Shown here piece after piece: positions 8,422 through 10,163 of a stretch of 10,163 bases of DNA. Both the position numbers and the translations under genes were made by a program. The DNA is from Euperipatoides rowelli (Eukaryota; Onychophora; Udeonychophora; Euonychophora; Peripatopsidae): the NCBI GenBank assembly GCA_003024985.2, contig PXIH01S0026705.1, one strand, 5' to 3'. Every line of letters starts with the position of its first letter. Position 1 is the first letter of the stretch. The notes under the pieces were generated by a model. It saw nothing but the letters and a program-made list of their open reading frames with translations. It was not told where the DNA came from and ran no database searches.

Positions 8422-8559
8422 ATAAGGGCACCAGTAATTTTTTCCATGTCTTCAATTAAAATAACACTATAATATTAGACAATATTTTTAATTTATCTTT
8501 AAAAAACTCATAAATTTCAGGTGTGTCAACCTGGAAAAGATTGTGTAATATGTCATGTT

Positions 8560-9173
8560 TTATTTGCTGAGCAGGCTCAATTGAAACAGGATAGCTGTCT
8601 TTCTGGTTATCCTATCCCAACTCTCATCTATTTTCAGTTTAAAATAAATTGTGTTACTCTTAAAATCGATAAGTGCCTTATGCTCTCTTAAGGAATCCAT
8701 GCTTATTTTAATGCTAAAAGAGGAGCCAATATTCATTTTAGTGACTAGCACATATTGCAGTATATTACTGTTTTAAATTGTCATGTTTACTACAGTTATG
8801 ACTGCCTCCTTAGATTTGTTAGATACTGGATATGTCAGTGTTACAGAGCCCAACGTATTAGAAATCAATTCTGGGGCTATGCANCTATCACTAATATTCA
8901 GCGCCAGAATCTATTAATGTGTTAAATTCTTTATTAAAAATCTTAATTCTAAACATAGGTTTAGTCAGATAATCTCTTACAAATTGAATACAAATATCCT
9001 TTAAATTAGTTTTATTTTTATTATAAATTGAATTGTTAAAATTACTATTATTATTTATTTTGCTATCTTTTTTTATTTTACCATTGGCTATATACCCTAT
9101 ATTACCTTTAATTACATCACTATGATCTATAACTCTGTTTACCTTTAATGTACATTTATCTTTAGAGTCATTT
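8560..9173 (-). pseudogene. aspartic protease with N-terminal linker
   Basis: The protease cleaves the Gag-Pol polyprotein. From just after the N at 9174 a frame without an ATG start is open for about 93 codons leftwards: an Asn/Lys-rich linker, VRDYLTKPMFRIKIFNKEF, then NTLIDSGAE with the catalytic DSGA at 8900-8911, ending in two stops. One base later another frame continues with CIAPELISNTLGSVTL, a TAA at 8773-8775, and the C-terminal ISMDSLREHKALIDFKSN, matching the family G-M-D-F-L-x-x-H-x-A-x-I-D block with Ser for Phe. It stops at 8560. Retropepsins are dimers with one D-S/T-G per chain, as seen here. Gag lies to the right and RT to the left. The N at 8884 lies beside the break. Confidence 0.85.
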
Positions 9174-9352
9174 NGTTTTTGTGCTTTATTTTTATTTTTC
9201 CGCTATTTTCTTGAAAAGATTCTTTTGTTTTTTCTGGAATTAAGTTTGGTGAAAGCTACTTTACGTCGTTTGTCAAACTTAAGTTTTTTATTTGTATTGC
9301 AGCTAAGTTCAGATTTTTGTAATTATGTCCCTCACCCATATCAAACTGGCTT
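9174..9352 (-). pseudogene. gag-protease linker
   Basis: After the zinc knuckle the coding signal passes to another frame near 9350, reading SQFDMGEGHNYKNLNLAAIQ and IKNLSLTNDVK, a TAG at 9256-9258, then LSPNLIPEKTKESFQENSG and a Lys-rich end up to the N at 9174. The polar, low-complexity content is typical of the spacer between nucleocapsid and protease. The overlap with the gag frame ending at 9309 may reflect a one-base indel, or in the living element a programmed frameshift; the sequence does not decide. Confidence 0.55.
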
Positions 9353-10163
9353 TTTGGTGAAGGGCGTTGGAGTTTAATGCCCCAGTCTTAGGATTACTGC
9401 TAGGTGCTGGTTTGTTTGGCGGTTTATCTTTTTTTGGACAATTTTTTTTAATATGTCCGTGCCCTTTGCAGGTAGCACAGACAATCACAGCAGATCTTTC
9501 ATGCATAATTATTGTATTATGTGTTATACCATTGTAACAATATGGCTGATACTCATACCCTATTTTATCCGATTGTACTGTATTGTCAACTTCCATTTCA
9601 CTAATAGTTTGTTCTGGTGAGGCTGGTGAGGATTCTATGGCCTTTTTATCTGGACCTTTGTCTTTTTTCTTTGGCGGTTTATTTTTGATTTCACCAATTT
9701 TGAGAAAACTTAGGCTATTTTAAATTTCATCCTCATTTATTTCTACTATATGCACACTGGACTTAGTTAAGCCAATTAACTTGTAGTGACATTATATTTC
9801 AAGGCTGTAGTCTACTGCTTGGTTAAAAATTTTAGGCCTAAATTTTAAAACGTTTAGTCTGATTGTGGAATTTATAATGTCTCTTTTGTATTGCATCAAT
9901 AGTAATTACTCTTTCATTCCTCTCAATAATTGTGGATCTATTGTGTTTGATGCGGCTATCAAGCACTGCTGGTAAGCCCCTAGGGGTTCACCTTGTATCT
10001 GTATACAGGCTATGACAAGTTTTAGACCATCATCTTCTTCGGGTGTTTTAGAAAACAATATTTTGAATTGCTGTATTCTTTCCTTCATGGAAATACCCTT
10101 AAAGTTTCCTAGACCCCTGTTATAAAGCACTCTTGCTTTAGTAGATAGTTTTTTTTTTTTATT
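9309..10163 (-). pseudogene. gag (capsid and nucleocapsid), 5' end beyond the window
   Basis: Gag forms the particle that packages element RNA. One frame runs from the right edge to a TGA at 9309-9311, 285 codons, with three internal TAA stops (9906-9908, 9792-9794, 9720-9722) and no frame break until about 9350. Order: capsid C-terminal-like sequence (MKERIQQFKILFSKTPEE, KLVIACIQIQGEPLGAYQQ), then FRPKIFNQAVDYSLEI, which resembles the Gypsy capsid end; a charged linker (EIKNKPPKKKDKGPDKK); and the zinc knuckle CATCKGHGHIKKNC, a perfect C-x2-C-x4-H-x4-C, followed by a Lys/Pro-rich tail. No start codon is visible; the frame is open through an A-run to the edge. It is a pseudogene as written. 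Confidence 0.9.

Larger units (their letters stand above)
8116..8556 (-). pseudogene. reverse transcriptase N-terminal part and linker after protease
   Basis: This is the fingers end of RT and the linker that joins it to protease. Reading leftwards: a linker piece DILHNLFQVDTPEIYEFF, a Pro-rich stretch produced by a G13 run on the plus strand, IEPKFIDTRNIYQKQYQIPH in one frame, then after a break KEKIAQFEAAAIVAPATDS and NVSLLVAPK in another, then the repeat with VLDVRQVN. The order YQKQYQIP, AAIVAP, LLVAPK, VLDVRQVN matches the start of Gypsy RT (usual form: P-Y-R-h-P, I-x-P-S-x-S, h-V-x-K-K-D-G, C-h-D-Y-R-x-h-N). Several frame breaks and one TGA show that it is dead. The frame at 8228-8455 has no ATG start. 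Confidence 0.85.
5163..10163 (-). mobile_element. decayed Ty3/Gypsy-type LTR retrotransposon, 5' part beyond right edge
   Basis: Read on the minus strand the order is gag capsid and zinc knuckle, aspartic protease, reverse transcriptase, RNase H, integrase. Integrase after RNase H separates Ty3/Gypsy (and retroviruses) from Ty1/Copia, where integrase comes first. No envelope gene follows pol. The 5' LTR, primer binding site and start of gag lie off the right edge; a 3' LTR is not recognisable left of 5163. Gag is broken by stops, pol by frame breaks, a core deletion and an internal duplication, so the copy cannot be autonomous as written. Four single N bases in the window, three of them in the element, leave some breaks open to sequencing error. 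Confidence 0.93.

Noticed and set aside
5163-10163. Endogenous retrovirus with an envelope gene.
   Set aside because: No envelope-like reading frame follows integrase; pol ends at 5163 and the next bases have no long open frame on the minus strand.

Overview
The window looks like AT-rich, low-gene-density nuclear DNA from an animal, most likely an invertebrate. The reasons are the microsatellite tract, long homopolymers, large non-coding stretches, splice-like signals and a decayed Ty3/Gypsy-type LTR retrotransposon. I see no intact gene, no bacterial-style operon, no tRNA or rRNA and no CRISPR array. Four isolated N bases (1687, 7640, 8884, 9174) and many one-base frame breaks mean that sequencing or assembly error must be weighed against genuine decay.

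Left half (1-5160). It opens with a (TAGA)n microsatellite. The rest is mostly AT-rich sequence with no recognisable gene, broken by a few islands that look once-coding: a short ankyrin-like stretch near 250-324 (+), a degenerate region at 1465-1850 (-), a broken reading frame at 3722-4306 (+), and a small exon-like block at 4740-4834 (+). None could be assigned to a named gene. A near-perfect 24-bp-arm palindrome with a rearranged third copy lies at 2814-2892.

Right half (5163-10163, minus strand). This is one retrotransposon read from right to left in the order gag, protease, reverse transcriptase, RNase H, integrase, which is the Ty3/Gypsy (Metaviridae) order. The 5' LTR and the start of gag lie beyond the right edge; no 3' LTR could be recognised. 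Visible marks are a gag zinc knuckle (CCHC), a protease DSGA, RT motifs STLDL, LPQGL and YLDD, the four RNase H acidic residues with FADWLSR, and the integrase N-terminal and C-terminal parts. The copy is dead: gag has three in-frame TAA stops, pol has many frame breaks, and the integrase catalytic core has lost the segment carrying its second Asp and its Glu.

The oddest structure is inside RT. A 144-bp segment occurs twice, identically, at 7496-7639 and 8116-8259, on either side of a 476-bp stretch that is not RT. Both copies share the same stop and the same frame break, so the doubling came after the element died or is an assembly join; an N sits exactly at one edge. I found no convincing new biological system. 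The window is best read as a decayed retroelement in gene-poor DNA with several small puzzles.
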